Notes: generated from the sequence alone by a model not told the origin. DNA of 64,000 nucleotides from Paenibacillus sp. FSL W8-0186 (GCF_037969765.1 NZ_CP150207.1:1350001-1414000); one strand, 5' to 3'; positions 42,142 through 51,203 are shown, counted from the stretch's first letter. Translations and numbers: made by a program.

Positions 42142-44766
42142 ATGTGGCATTTGAAATCGCAGGAAGAAGTGCTCAAGGAGCTGCAGGTCGATCCGGCTGT
42201 CGGGCTTTCTCATGAAGAAGTACGCGCGAGGCTGGAGCAGCACGGGCCGAACAGATTAAAGGGCAAGCCGAAGAAAAGCATGGTCGCTCTATTTTTGGCC
42301 CAGTTAAAGGATATGCTCATTTATGTGCTCTTGGGCGCAGCGATAGTTACGCTCATCGTAGGCGAATATGTGGATGCCATCATTATTCTTGCTGTCGTTC
42401 TGCTGAATGCGCTGATCGGTGTGTTCCAGGAGCAAAAGGCGGAGAAGGCCATCGAAGCCCTGCAGCAAATGACCACGCCTAAATCGCTCGTTCGCCGTCA
42501 AGGTGAGGTGAAGGAGATTAATTCCGAGGACATCGTGCCCGGGGATATTGTCATACTGGATGCAGGCCGATACATACCGGCTGATCTTCGGCTGCTGGAT
42601 AGCGCCAATTTGCAGATCGAGGAATCCGCGTTGACCGGGGAGTCTGTTCCTTCCGACAAAGACGCCGAAGCACGTCTGGACGATCCCAAAATCACGGTTG
42701 GCGATATGTCCAATATGGCATTCATGTCCACCCTTGTAACCTATGGAAGGGGAGAAGGGATTGCCGTAGCGACCGGAATGAATACGGAAATGGGGAAAAT
42801 CGCCACCATTCTCGATGAGGATACGCAAGAGCTGACCCCACTGCAGAAAAAATTAGAGGAGCTCGGCAAAACGCTGGGCTACATCGCCATTGGTATCTGC
42901 GTCTTGATCTTTGTGATCGGGCTGATTCAGAAACGCGATTTGTTCGAGCTATTCTTAACCGCGATCAGTCTAGCCGTAGCGGCGATCCCGGAAGGGCTTC
43001 CGGCTATCGTCGCGATCGTTCTCGCGCTGGGCGTTACCCGCATGTCGCGGATTCATGCGATCGTGAAGAAGCTGCCCGCCGTGGAGACACTGGGCTCCGT
43101 CAGTATCATTTGCTCGGATAAGACAGGTACCTTGACTCAGAATAAAATGACGGTCGTAAAATACTATACTGCTACGCCGCTGGGTGATGAACCTCCGGTG
43201 GAGCTGATTAAGACCTTCGTGCTCTGCTCCGACGCGACCCATGAGAACGGAGAAAGTACGGGCGACCCGACGGAAGTGGCCCTTGTCATTTATGGCGAGC
43301 AGAACAATATTATGAAAAAATCGCTGGAAGCGGAATACAAGCGGGTTTCCGAGAGGCCCTTCGATTCCGACCGCAAGCTCATGTCTACGCTAAACAAGAC
43401 GAGACAGGGCTACCGTGTTCATACGAAAGGGGCCATCGACCAGCTGCTGAAGATCTCTACTTCGGCCGTTGTGGGCGGAGAGGTGGTTCCGCTGACCGAG
43501 GAGCTGAAGCAGCAGTACTTGCAGGCGGCCGAAGGGATGTCGGACGACGCTTTGAGGGTTCTCGGCGCAGCCTATAAGGATACCGAGGAAATGCTGGAGC
43601 CTGAGCAGATGGAACAGGATTTGACGATTCTGGGCTTCGTCGGCATGATTGATCCGCCAAGAGTCGAAGTGAAGGATTCCATTCACGAAGCGAAGATGGC
43701 GGGCATTACGCCAATCATGATTACCGGCGACCATCGGAACACCGCCGTGGCGATCGCCAAGGAGCTTGGCATTGCCAGCTCAATCGAGCAGAGCATGACG
43801 GGCGCGGAAATCGATGAGCTCTCCGATGAGGCTTTTGCCCAGAAGATTAAAAATATTCGCGTCTTTGCCCGTGTATCCCCAGAGCACAAAGTTAAAATCG
43901 TCAAAGCATTCAAAGCGCAAGGCAATATCGTCTCAATGACTGGCGACGGGGTGAATGATGCGCCATCTTTGAAAAACGCCGATATCGGCGTAGCGATGGG
44001 CATTACCGGCACCGATGTCTCGAAGGGTGCCAGCGACATGATCTTGACCGACGACAATTTCACCACCATCGTGCATGCGATCCGGGAAGGACGGAATATC
44101 TATTCGAACATTCGCAAGACGGTCACCTTCCTTCTGTCCTGTAATTTCGGTGAAGTTGTAGCGATTCTGGCCTCGATTCTGTTCTTTTGGCCGCTGCCGC
44201 TCCTGGCGACCCAGATTCTCTGGATCAACCTGGTGACGGATACTTTGCCGGCGATCGCGCTTGGGGTGGATCCAGGCGAGAAAGATGTGATGAAACGGAA
44301 GCCGCGGGATCCGAAGGAGAGCTTCTTCGCCGGCGGAGCGGCGTTCCGGGCGATTCTCGGCGGTCTTCTGATCGGTTCTCTGACTTTGGTAGCCTTCTAC
44401 TTGGGGCTGCGAGAACATGGTTTCAGCATGACCTCGGCGAATATTTCTGATGAAGCGATGACGTATGCACGGACGATGGCTTTCGTTGTATTGGCCGCAT
44501 CGCAGCTGTTCTACTCCTTTACGAAGCGGAGCGACACGAAGTCCATTTTCCAGGTCGGACTGTTCTCCAACAAGCTTCTGGTCGGCGCGGTTATTGCCGG
44601 GCTTGTTCTGCAGTTTGCCTCGATCAGTATTCCGTTCCTGGCTGCGGCATTCAAAGTGCATAACCTGTCCCTCGCGGATTGGGGAGTCGTCATTGGGCTG
44701 GCCTTGATTCCGCTCCTTATAAACGAGTTGATTAAGGTGTTCATGCGCCTAAGAACAGCAAAATAA
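42142..44766 (+). CDS. Calcium-type P-type ATPase (P2A, YloB-like)
   Basis: An 874-aa cation pump of ten helices. The actuator TGES motif is ALTGESVPSDK (about 166), the M4 signature AAIPEGLPAIVAI marks the P2A (SERCA-like) class, the phosphorylation site is CSDKTGTLTQNKM, and the hinge is MTGDGVNDAPSLKNADIGVAMG. C-terminal helices include LLATQILWINLVTDTLPAIALG. It exports Ca2+ or possibly Mn2+ from the cytoplasm; B. subtilis YloB is the spore-related equivalent. ATG 42142 follows AAGAGGTG; a longer frame from 42073 lies in the palindrome and is rejected. Confidence 0.93.
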   Translation: MWHLKSQEEVLKELQVDPAVGLSHEEVRARLEQHGPNRLKGKPKKSMVALFLAQLKDMLIYVLLGAAIVTLIVGEYVDAIIILAVVLLNALIGVFQEQKAEKAIEALQQMTTPKSLVRRQGEVKEINSEDIVPGDIVILDAGRYIPADLRLLDSANLQIEESALTGESVPSDKDAEARLDDPKITVGDMSNMAFMSTLVTYGRGEGIAVATGMNTEMGKIATILDEDTQELTPLQKKLEELGKTLGYIAIGICVLIFVIGLIQKRDLFELFLTAISLAVAAIPEGLPAIVAIVLALGVTRMSRIHAIVKKLPAVETLGSVSIICSDKTGTLTQNKMTVVKYYTATPLGDEPPVELIKTFVLCSDATHENGESTGDPTEVALVIYGEQNNIMKKSLEAEYKRVSERPFDSDRKLMSTLNKTRQGYRVHTKGAIDQLLKISTSAVVGGEVVPLTEELKQQYLQAAEGMSDDALRVLGAAYKDTEEMLEPEQMEQDLTILGFVGMIDPPRVEVKDSIHEAKMAGITPIMITGDHRNTAVAIAKELGIASSIEQSMTGAEIDELSDEAFAQKIKNIRVFARVSPEHKVKIVKAFKAQGNIVSMTGDGVNDAPSLKNADIGVAMGITGTDVSKGASDMILTDDNFTTIVHAIREGRNIYSNIRKTVTFLLSCNFGEVVAILASILFFWPLPLLATQILWINLVTDTLPAIALGVDPGEKDVMKRKPRDPKESFFAGGAAFRAILGGLLIGSLTLVAFYLGLREHGFSMTSANISDEAMTYARTMAFVVLAASQLFYSFTKRSDTKSIFQVGLFSNKLLVGAVIAGLVLQFASISIPFLAAAFKVHNLSLADWGVVIGLALIPLLINELIKVFMRLRTAK

Positions 44767-44804
44767 ATACATGGAGAGGGGGCTGTCCAACAAGCCCCTA
44801 AAAT

Positions 44805-44847
44805 AAAAGTTAGACGGAAAACGCGATGTTTTTCGTCTAACTTTTTA
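44805..44847 (+). terminator. Terminator of the P-type ATPase gene
   Basis: AAAAGTTAGACG pairs with CGTCTAACTTTT with an inner GAAAAC/GTTTTC stem and a T tract. A second hairpin, AGGGGCT/AGCCCCT, lies just upstream at about 44777-44799. Confidence 0.85.
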
Positions 44848-44955
44848 CATATCTGCAATTGCTGTTATAAGTCAGCTGGTTGTCGGCCGTTCGTTGCCGG
44901 CTTGTATGCTGTGTGGCTTGGGTGGCTGGCTGGGCAACTGAATATATGCAATCCT

Positions 44956-45138
44956 AAACGGACACAGGGGGCGTTATTTGTGAAAAAACGAGGATTCTTG
45001 AGAGCCAACGGACTTACGTTCCGCTATTGCTCCTCGAAGCCTGTTTATTGCAGTCAATTTGGTTGAATAACGGAACCAGTGTCCGTAAGCATAGCGAAAG
45101 GGGCCTATTTCCACGATTAGCGGATCTCCTGTCCGTTA
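44956..45138. repeat. 183-bp imperfect palindrome built from four 24-nt units
   Basis: Related 24-nt units lie at 44956-44979 and 45006-45029 (direct) and at 45065-45088 and 45115-45138 (inverted). In one orientation they share ACGGAC-N7/8-CCGYTA, for example ACGGACACTGGTTCCGTTAT. Start spacing is 50, 59 and 50 nt, symmetric about 45047. It is a REP-like or MITE-like element with no coding capacity. Confidence 0.7.
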
Positions 45139-45158
45139 GCGGTTGTTAGCGGGTGACC

Positions 45159-45419
45159 AGCTCCAGGAGTTCAGCCAATTCCACCATTTAATCCAACAGC
45201 TCCAACGTTCCCAGCAATCTCATCAGTCGAATCAGTCCGATCACTCCCATCACTCCCATCACTCCCATCACTCCCATTAGTCGCATTAGTCGCATAAATC
45301 GCATTTGTCCCATAATTCCCATGGTTCCTATCGTTCCTATCGTTTCCATCAATCCCATCAATCCCATCAATCCCATCAATCCCATCAATCCCATCAATCC
45401 CAACATTCCCACCCGTCCC
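45159..45419. repeat. Degenerate 9-nt tandem repeat, about 29 units
   Basis: Units keep strict 9-nt phase from 45159 to 45419. The centre has four copies of ATCACTCCC (45240-45275) and six of ATCAATCCC (45348-45401); flanking units are diverged. Because 9 is a multiple of 3, the array keeps several frames open; the minus strand could read Gly-Ile-Asp repeats, but no ribosome site supports translation. Confidence 0.85.
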
Positions 45420-45456
45420 CATCATTCTGCTCGATCCCAGCAAATTCACTCTCATG

Positions 45457-45624
45457 CTACACCGTAAATCCAGAGGTAATATTCCACAGCTTCTCGACAA
45501 TGGCGGACAGCTGTCCGGCCGCAGCTTCGAGCTCGTTTATGGCGCTGAGCTGATCTTGGAAGCTTGCGCTGATTTGCTCCGTGCCGGCGGCGATTTCACT
45601 GGTCGAGACGGCGATATGGCTCAT
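45457..45624 (-). pseudogene. Remnant of a methyl-accepting chemotaxis protein C-terminus
   Basis: On the minus strand about 54 codons read STSEIAAGTEQISASFQDQL followed by SAINELEAAAGQLSAIVEKL and end ...TSGFTV-stop. This is the end of the signalling domain of chemoreceptors. The upstream part of the gene is missing: the sequence before it in this frame is unrelated. It is a decayed fragment left in a repeat-rich spacer. Confidence 0.7.
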
Positions 45625-45783
45625 CACTCTCGATTTATGCAAGAAGATTCGTTTGTGCGGAGATTCCCGCATCACCTTGACCGGCTTAATTCAATTTGAA
45701 TGGACGCTGAAAGCTTACTGAAAGAATTACATGTTTTGAAAAACAGCAAATAGCATTGCGAACTTTGGGTTTCCTGTGCTACT

Positions 45784-45880
45784 ATAACGTTGTCACCGAA
45801 AACGTTACCGAAAAGGATTCCGATCCCATTTTCGGAAACGTTTCCGAAAACGCTACCATGTTTATTTCAAAGCGTTTTCA
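45784..45880 (+). promoter_or_regulatory. Operator array of the second sugar importer (LacI-type sites, cre-like site)
   Basis: TTCGGAAAC-GTTTCCGAA (45831-45848) is a perfect 18-bp palindrome centred on CG, the form of a LacI-family operator. Related CG-centred sites lie at 45788, 45803 and 45851. The first overlaps a likely -10 TATAAC (45785-45790). TTCAAAGCGTTTTCA (45866-45880) matches the cre consensus except at the G. The regulator is probably the LacI protein encoded at 49238. Confidence 0.7.
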
Positions 45881-45918
45881 TGACAACTGATATTCATTAA
45901 GGAAGAGGGGTCTAGACG

Positions 45919-47310
45919 ATGAACAAGCTGAAGAAAATGCTGGGGATTATGCTTGTATTCACTCTGGTAACTGTGCTGGCTGCGGCATGCGGCAAGGGTG
46001 ATAATTCGGCTGCCGGGGAGAATGGCGCCAAAGGCGAAGGAGCTTCTGGCGGAGCAAAAGAAATTTATTTCCTGAACTTCAAGCCGGAGATTGCGGAAGT
46101 ATACGAGAAGATCGCCAAGGATTATGAAGCGGAAACAGGGGTTAAGGTCAAAGTTGTTACGGCAGCAAGCGGTACTTATGAAACGAAATTGAAATCGGAA
46201 ATATCCAAGAAGGATGCGCCGACGATTTTTCAAATCAACGGACCTGTCGGCTATCAAGCATGGAAGGATTACACACTCGATCTGAAAGATACGAAGCTTT
46301 ACAGTTACTTATCTGATCCAAGCCTCGCGGTGACAAGTGAAGGCGGCGTGTACGGCATACCTTACGTCGTGGAAGGCTACGGCATCATTTATAATGATGC
46401 GATCATGCAGAAATTCTTTGCGCTGCCGGATAAAGCGGTCTCCATTTCGTCCGCGTCCGAAATCAACAACTTTAGTACTTTGAAAGCGGTTGTCGAGGAC
46501 ATGACGGCGAAGAAGGATCAGCTTGGCATCAAAGGCGTATTTGCATCTACTTCGCTTGGCGCTGGCGAGCAATGGAGATGGCAGACGCACTTGGCCAACC
46601 TGCCGCTGTACTATGAATTCAAGGACAATACGGAGTTTGACAACACCGTACTGGCCGGTCTTGCAGCGAATGAAGTGCAGTTCAAATATGCGGACAACTT
46701 CAAGAACATTTTTGACCTGTATACGAACAATTCGGTGACGAAGGGAGCGCTGCTGGGAGGCAAATCCGTAGCCGACTCTATGGCTGAATTTGCGCTTGGC
46801 CAAGCGGCGATGGTTCAGAACGGGAACTGGGCCTGGGGCCAAATCAATGAAGTAGGCGGCAACGTGGTCAAGGCGGAGGATATCAAATTCCTACCGATCT
46901 ACACCGGAGTTAGCGGCGAAGAGAAGCAAGGTCTGGCCATCGGTACCGAGAACTACCTTGCGATCAATAGCAAAGTGTCGCCTGAGAAGCAGCAGGCTTC
47001 AATCAATTTCCTGGAATGGCTGTTCACCAGTGATAAGGGAAAAGCTTATGTAACGCAGGAGCTGGGCTTTATCGCACCGTTCAATACGTTTAATGAAAAC
47101 GAGAAGCCGGCTGACCCGCTGGCGAAAGAAGTGATGTCCTGGATGGAGAAGGATGTGACCTCTGTTCCTTGGACGTTCGCGGCGTTCCCGAGCGAGGAGT
47201 TCAAGAATCAGTTCGGTGATGCTTTGCTGCAATACGTTCAAGGCAACCAATCCTGGGATGAAGTTGTGAAGGTGTTCACGGAGAGCTGGGCAGCAGAAAA
47301 GGCAAAATGA
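45919..47310 (+). CDS. Sugar ABC transporter substrate-binding lipoprotein
   Basis: A 463-aa binding protein. The signal peptide MNKLKKMLGIMLVFTLVTVLAAAC ends in a lipobox with the acylated Cys at 24, followed by a Gly/Ala linker. The two-lobe domain contains APTIFQINGPVGYQAWKDYTLDL, GIPYVVEGYGIIYNDAI, FALGQAAMVQNGNWAWGQI and NFLEWLFTSDKGKAYV. AAGAGGGG precedes the ATG. It heads a binding protein-permease-permease operon under the LacI-type operator array. No hydrolase is encoded nearby, so the sugar is not indicated. ATP hydrolysis must come from a shared ATPase elsewhere. Confidence 0.9.
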   Translation: MNKLKKMLGIMLVFTLVTVLAAACGKGDNSAAGENGAKGEGASGGAKEIYFLNFKPEIAEVYEKIAKDYEAETGVKVKVVTAASGTYETKLKSEISKKDAPTIFQINGPVGYQAWKDYTLDLKDTKLYSYLSDPSLAVTSEGGVYGIPYVVEGYGIIYNDAIMQKFFALPDKAVSISSASEINNFSTLKAVVEDMTAKKDQLGIKGVFASTSLGAGEQWRWQTHLANLPLYYEFKDNTEFDNTVLAGLAANEVQFKYADNFKNIFDLYTNNSVTKGALLGGKSVADSMAEFALGQAAMVQNGNWAWGQINEVGGNVVKAEDIKFLPIYTGVSGEEKQGLAIGTENYLAINSKVSPEKQQASINFLEWLFTSDKGKAYVTQELGFIAPFNTFNENEKPADPLAKEVMSWMEKDVTSVPWTFAAFPSEEFKNQFGDALLQYVQGNQSWDEVVKVFTESWAAEKAK

Positions 47311-47324
47311 CGTCGGGTGTATGC

Positions 47325-47361
47325 GATGCCACTGGGTTACCAATAGAAGCCCAGTGGCATC
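47325..47361 (+). promoter_or_regulatory. Intercistronic hairpin after the binding-protein gene
   Basis: GATGCCACTGGG pairs perfectly with CCCAGTGGCATC across a 13-nt loop. There is no T tract, so it is more likely a 3'-end stabiliser or partial attenuator that favours binding-protein expression. Confidence 0.6.
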
Positions 47362-47446
47362 AATCCCATTTCCATCCGATGATCGATGAATGAACAGGCA
47401 TTCCGTTATCATCATCATGTTGAATACTGAGATAGGAGAAGAAAAC

Positions 47447-48289
47447 ATGCAAAAGTCGATGAAAAAATATTTTGCCCTTTTTGCATTGCCTACGATCATC
47501 GCCTTTTCGGTAGCTTTTGTTCTACCGTTCATATTAGGTGTATACCTCTCCTTCACGGAATTTACGACCGTGAACGATGCAAAGTGGGTAGGATTAAGCA
47601 ATTACGTCAAAGCGTTCTCGAACCAGGACTTTTTGAATGCATTATGGTTTACAGTAAAATTCACTGTAGTTTCGGTACTGACAATCAATGTGTTCGCCTT
47701 CATTCTTGCGATGCTGCTCACCCGCGGGAAGAAAGGAACGAACCTGTTCCGCACGGTGTTCTTCATGCCGAATCTGATCGGCGGGATCGTGCTCGGTTAC
47801 ATCTGGCAGCTGATCATTAACGGCGTGCTGTATAAATTCGATCTCACTCTGACGTTCGATCCGAAGTACGGCTTTTGGGGACTCGTCGTGCTGATGAACT
47901 GGCAGCTGATCGGTTATATGATGATTATTTACGTCGCGGGTATACAGAACGTGCCTAAGGATGTCATTGAGGTGGCGAAAATCGACGGCGCCTCCCGGTT
48001 TCAGGTACTGCGCAACGTGACGCTGCCGCTCGTTATGCCATCGATTACAATTTGTCTGTTCCTAACCTTGTCGAACTCGTTCAAGCTGTTTGACCAGAAC
48101 CTGGCTCTCACAGCAGGCGCGCCGGCGAAGCAGACGGCGATGCTGGCATTGGATATTTACAACACCTTCTATGGTAAGACGGGTTGGGAAGGCGTAGGCC
48201 AGGCCAAAGCGGTTGTATTTTTTGTCCTGGTGGCCTTGATTGCGCTTGTTCAACTGCTGATTACTAGAAGGAAGGAGGTTGAGAGCTGA
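47447..48289 (+). CDS. Carbohydrate ABC transporter permease
   Basis: A 280-aa permease with six helices. It starts KYFALFALPTIIAFSVAFVLPFILGVYLSFTEF and has the EAA motif IEVAKIDGASRFQVLRNVTLPLV near 180-202. ATG 47447 follows TAGGAGAAG; a longer frame from 47390 has no site. Its TGA overlaps the ATG of the next permease. CUT1 family, first permease. Confidence 0.92.
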   Translation: MQKSMKKYFALFALPTIIAFSVAFVLPFILGVYLSFTEFTTVNDAKWVGLSNYVKAFSNQDFLNALWFTVKFTVVSVLTINVFAFILAMLLTRGKKGTNLFRTVFFMPNLIGGIVLGYIWQLIINGVLYKFDLTLTFDPKYGFWGLVVLMNWQLIGYMMIIYVAGIQNVPKDVIEVAKIDGASRFQVLRNVTLPLVMPSITICLFLTLSNSFKLFDQNLALTAGAPAKQTAMLALDIYNTFYGKTGWEGVGQAKAVVFFVLVALIALVQLLITRRKEVES

Positions 48290-49125
48290 TGCAAAAGACA
48301 AACAAAGGAGCAGATACGCTCATCTTTCTGATTTTGTTCCTATTGGCGGTTGCCTTCATTTCTCCGATCCTGATCGTATTAATGAACTCATTTAAAGGAA
48401 AGTTCTTTATCAGCGATACCCCGTTTTTGCTGCCCAATAGCGAAACGTTTTCCGGGCTCAGCAACTATACGAGCGGGATCGCCAAGACGGATTTCATATC
48501 GGCGTTTGGCATGTCGCTGTTCATCACCGTTTTCTCCGTAGCCGTGATTGTCCTATTTACGTCCATGACCGCTTGGTATATAACGAGAGTCAAGACGAAA
48601 TTCAATCAATTGCTGTATTACATTTTTGTATTCTCCATGATCGTGCCGTTCCAGATGGTGATGTTTACGATGACGAAGACGGCCAACGTCCTGAATCTCG
48701 ACAACCCGGTCGGCATCATTCTCATTTACCTCGGCTTTGGCTCGGGATTATCCGTCTTTCTATTTAGCGGGTTCGTGAAGTCGATTCCGATCGAAATCGA
48801 AGAAGCAGTTATGATTGACGGCTGCAACCCCGCGCAGTCCTTCTTTAAGGTTGTGCTGCCGATCCTTAAGCCGATTGCGATCACGGTCGCCATTCTGAAC
48901 GTCATGTGGGTATGGAACGACTACCTGCTCCCCGATCTCGTCATCGGAAGCGAGTACAAGACGATCCCGATTGCGATCCAGTACCTGAAAGGCGGATACG
49001 GCTCTATCGATATGGGTGCTATGATGGCCATGCTGGTGCTGGCGATCGTGCCGATCGTCATATTCTATTTGCTCTGTCAGAAGTATATTATAGAAGGCGT
49101 TGTTGCAGGGGCGGTCAAAGGCTGA
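48289..49125 (+). CDS. Carbohydrate ABC transporter permease
   Basis: A 278-aa CUT1 second permease with six helices, the EAA motif IEEAVMIDGCNPAQSFFKVVLPIL near 170-193 and the typical C-terminus QKYIIEGVVAGAVKG. It overlaps the previous stop by 1 nt, with AAGGAGGTTGAG upstream inside the first permease gene. It is followed by the LacI gene 112 nt later. Confidence 0.92.
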   Translation: MQKTNKGADTLIFLILFLLAVAFISPILIVLMNSFKGKFFISDTPFLLPNSETFSGLSNYTSGIAKTDFISAFGMSLFITVFSVAVIVLFTSMTAWYITRVKTKFNQLLYYIFVFSMIVPFQMVMFTMTKTANVLNLDNPVGIILIYLGFGSGLSVFLFSGFVKSIPIEIEEAVMIDGCNPAQSFFKVVLPILKPIAITVAILNVMWVWNDYLLPDLVIGSEYKTIPIAIQYLKGGYGSIDMGAMMAMLVLAIVPIVIFYLLCQKYIIEGVVAGAVKG

Positions 49126-49237
49126 CGGCTGCTGTGTTTTGGACGGAATCCGCCTTGTTTTCTGGAACTTTAACTGCTATTCTAATGAAATGTATCCGGT
49201 GTAGCTGTTTAGATTACGATGTAAGGGAAGAACAAAT

Positions 49238-50269
49238 ATGGCTTCTATTACAATTAAAGATATTGCCAAGATGTGCGGCGTCGGGGTAACTACGGTTTCC
49301 AGAGCGATCAACAACCACCCCGATATTAGCGAAGAGACCAAGGCGATGATCATGCAGGTCATCAAAGACAATCATTACGTGCCGAACAACAGCGCGAGAA
49401 ATTTGAAGCGTTCGGTGTCCAAGACGATCGCGGTGTTGATCAAGGGGATCACCAACCCGTTCTTCAACCCGATGATTCAGGTGTTCGAGCGGGAAATTCA
49501 GCGGAAGAAGTATTCCTTCATCCTGCAGCGCGTCGACGAGAAGCAGGATGAAATCGAAGTGGCGATCGAGCTGGAGAAGGAGAAGCGGCTGAAGGGCATT
49601 GTGTTCCTCGGCGGGTATTTCTCGCATTCCAAAGAGAAGCTGGATCAGTTAACCGTGCCGTTCGTGCTCAGTACGATCGGGATGACGGAAGAATTCGATC
49701 CTAACGATTACTCCTCCGTTTCGGTCGACGACGTCAAGGAGAGCTATAAAATCGTCGATTATTTATGCAATGAAGGACATCGCAAAATCGCGATCATTAC
49801 CGCGCCAATGGATGACGTAAGTATTGGCAAGCTGAGATACGAAGGATATAAGAAAGCCTTGAAGCAGCACGGCATCGAATACAATGAGCGGCTGGTGCGC
49901 CCTATGCGGGAGGATATCGACAGCTACTCCATGGAGAACGGTTATGAGGTCACCAAGGAGCTGCTTCAGTCCGGTGAAGAGTTCACGGCGATTTACGCCG
50001 TATCCGACAGCCTCGCGATCGGGGCATGCAAAGCGATATTTGAAGCGGGCCTAAGCGTGCCTGAGGACTATTCTGTTGTAGGTTTTGACGGGCTGGATAT
50101 TTCCTTCTATTATAATCCGTCGATCACGACCATCAAGCAGCCGACAGAGGAAATAGCGCAGGAGACGATTAAGATCTTATTTGATTTAATAGATAAAAAA
50201 ATAACTCACGCCCATAAAACCTTCCCCGGCGAGCTGGTCATCCGGAATTCGACGAAACGTCTCAACTAG
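49238..50269 (+). CDS. LacI family transcriptional regulator
   Basis: A 343-aa repressor. The N-terminal HTH and hinge read ITIKDIAKMCGVGVTTVSRAINNHPDISEETK (4-35) with the hinge NNSARNLKRS. A periplasmic-binding-like effector domain follows (about 60-340), with FVLSTIGM, SVDDVKESYKIVDYLCNEGHRKIA and TAIYAVSDSLAIGACKAI. It is the last gene of the importer cluster, and its likely operators are the CG-centred palindromes at 45784-45880. GGGAAGAAC precedes the ATG. Confidence 0.92.
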   Translation: MASITIKDIAKMCGVGVTTVSRAINNHPDISEETKAMIMQVIKDNHYVPNNSARNLKRSVSKTIAVLIKGITNPFFNPMIQVFEREIQRKKYSFILQRVDEKQDEIEVAIELEKEKRLKGIVFLGGYFSHSKEKLDQLTVPFVLSTIGMTEEFDPNDYSSVSVDDVKESYKIVDYLCNEGHRKIAIITAPMDDVSIGKLRYEGYKKALKQHGIEYNERLVRPMREDIDSYSMENGYEVTKELLQSGEEFTAIYAVSDSLAIGACKAIFEAGLSVPEDYSVVGFDGLDISFYYNPSITTIKQPTEEIAQETIKILFDLIDKKITHAHKTFPGELVIRNSTKRLN

Positions 50270-50322
50270 CGAAGCGGCTTGCTGCGCTGGAGGACAGGCC
50301 TGTTCAATCCGTGGAATGTTAA

Positions 50323-50360
50323 GAGCCCTGTCTCCCTTGCTAAGGGAGAACAGGGCTCTA
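50323..50360. terminator. Strong hairpin between convergent genes
   Basis: AGAGCCCTGT pairs with ACAGGGCTCT with an inner CTCCCTT/AAGGGAG stem. T tracts are weak on both strands; it likely stops transcription from both sides. Confidence 0.6.
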
Positions 50361-50383
50361 TGTATGAGGGCGTTACATCGTGA

Positions 50384-50776
50384 TCAGCTATTGGCCCGGA
50401 ACAGCCTTTTATCGAAAAATAAAATAACGACGAACAGGGCGATGGCGAGCAGCAGGACACAGGCTGGCAGGATGAAGGCCAGCAACGTCGCCGTACTTTG
50501 CATTTTGTAGTAGACGAGCATGCCGAAGGGCATCAATCCGCCGCCGATGATGCTGCACCATACGTGCAGCTTGGCCGTTCTGACCATGCTGATCTCTTTG
50601 AAGATATAGTAGAACATGCCGTAGGCGAACAAGGTCAGCCAGCCGACGACGAGAATATGGGCATGAGCGGGAGTCAGCGTGTAATCATATCGCCCAGCCA
50701 TATCCGCACCGATCAAAGCGCCGATAAGAGAATAAATTGCCGCAATGCGGATTAACCATTTGCTGTATTTTACCAT
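50384..50776 (-). CDS. Small heme-copper oxidase subunit I-like membrane protein
   Basis: A 130-aa protein with four transmembrane helices. The second helix contains PAHAHILVVGWLTLFAYGMFYYIF, resembling the His-bearing helix of cytochrome c oxidase subunit I/NnrS-like proteins; the two His residues could bind heme. The protein is far shorter than a true oxidase subunit (12 helices), so it is not a complete oxidase. Many Firmicutes carry such mini-proteins of unknown role. It is monocistronic on the minus strand; a strong hairpin separates it from the LacI gene. Confidence 0.65.
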   Translation of the reverse strand: MVKYSKWLIRIAAIYSLIGALIGADMAGRYDYTLTPAHAHILVVGWLTLFAYGMFYYIFKEISMVRTAKLHVWCSIIGGGLMPFGMLVYYKMQSTATLLAFILPACVLLLAIALFVVILFFDKRLFRANS

Positions 50777-50933
50777 AACACACTCCCCGAATTTGAATGT
50801 AAGGCCCCTTCAATATAGAACGCGAATATGAACGCAATATGAACAAAGTATGTCAGTGCAGCTATGGCGGGCTATTCGTCAAGCTAGGCGAAGCATGCTA
50901 CAATAGCGGGGAATGGAAAGGAGTGAGATAGCA

Positions 50934-51203
50934 ATGGCATTGGAAGTCGATGTACAGGCCACCCCGAATCCGAACGCCGTGAAGATCAGCGCGAAGGAAG
51001 CGCTGTTCGAAGGCACGCGCAGCATATCCTTGAAGAGCGGCGAGGCAACGGATCATCCGCTGGCCAGCGCCCTTCTGGGCATTGAAGGCGTGGATAACAT
51101 TTTTGGATTAAGAGATTTCGTGACGATTACAAAGAAGCCGGAAGCGGACTGGGATCCAATTCTGGAACAAGCGGAAGAAGCGTTCAAGAAAATTTACGGT
51201 TAA
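50934..51203 (+). CDS. NifU N-terminal (scaffold protein Nfu/NifU N) domain protein
   Basis: An 89-aa single-domain protein. The family signature is VDVQATPNPNAVKIS at the N-terminus, with LASALLGIEGVDNIFGLRDFVTITKKPEADWDPI. It is thought to assist iron-sulfur cluster assembly, although this short form lacks the Cys-containing C-terminal Nfu domain. ATG 50934 follows AAAGGAGTGAG; an upstream ATG at 50913 is part of that region. The gene is followed by a terminator. Confidence 0.85.
   Translation: MALEVDVQATPNPNAVKISAKEALFEGTRSISLKSGEATDHPLASALLGIEGVDNIFGLRDFVTITKKPEADWDPILEQAEEAFKKIYG

Noticed and set aside
45171..45500. Minus-strand frames with Gly-Ile-Asp or Gly-Leu-Met repeats
   Set aside because: They are open only because the 9-nt tandem repeat keeps all frames in phase; no ribosome site or independent domain.
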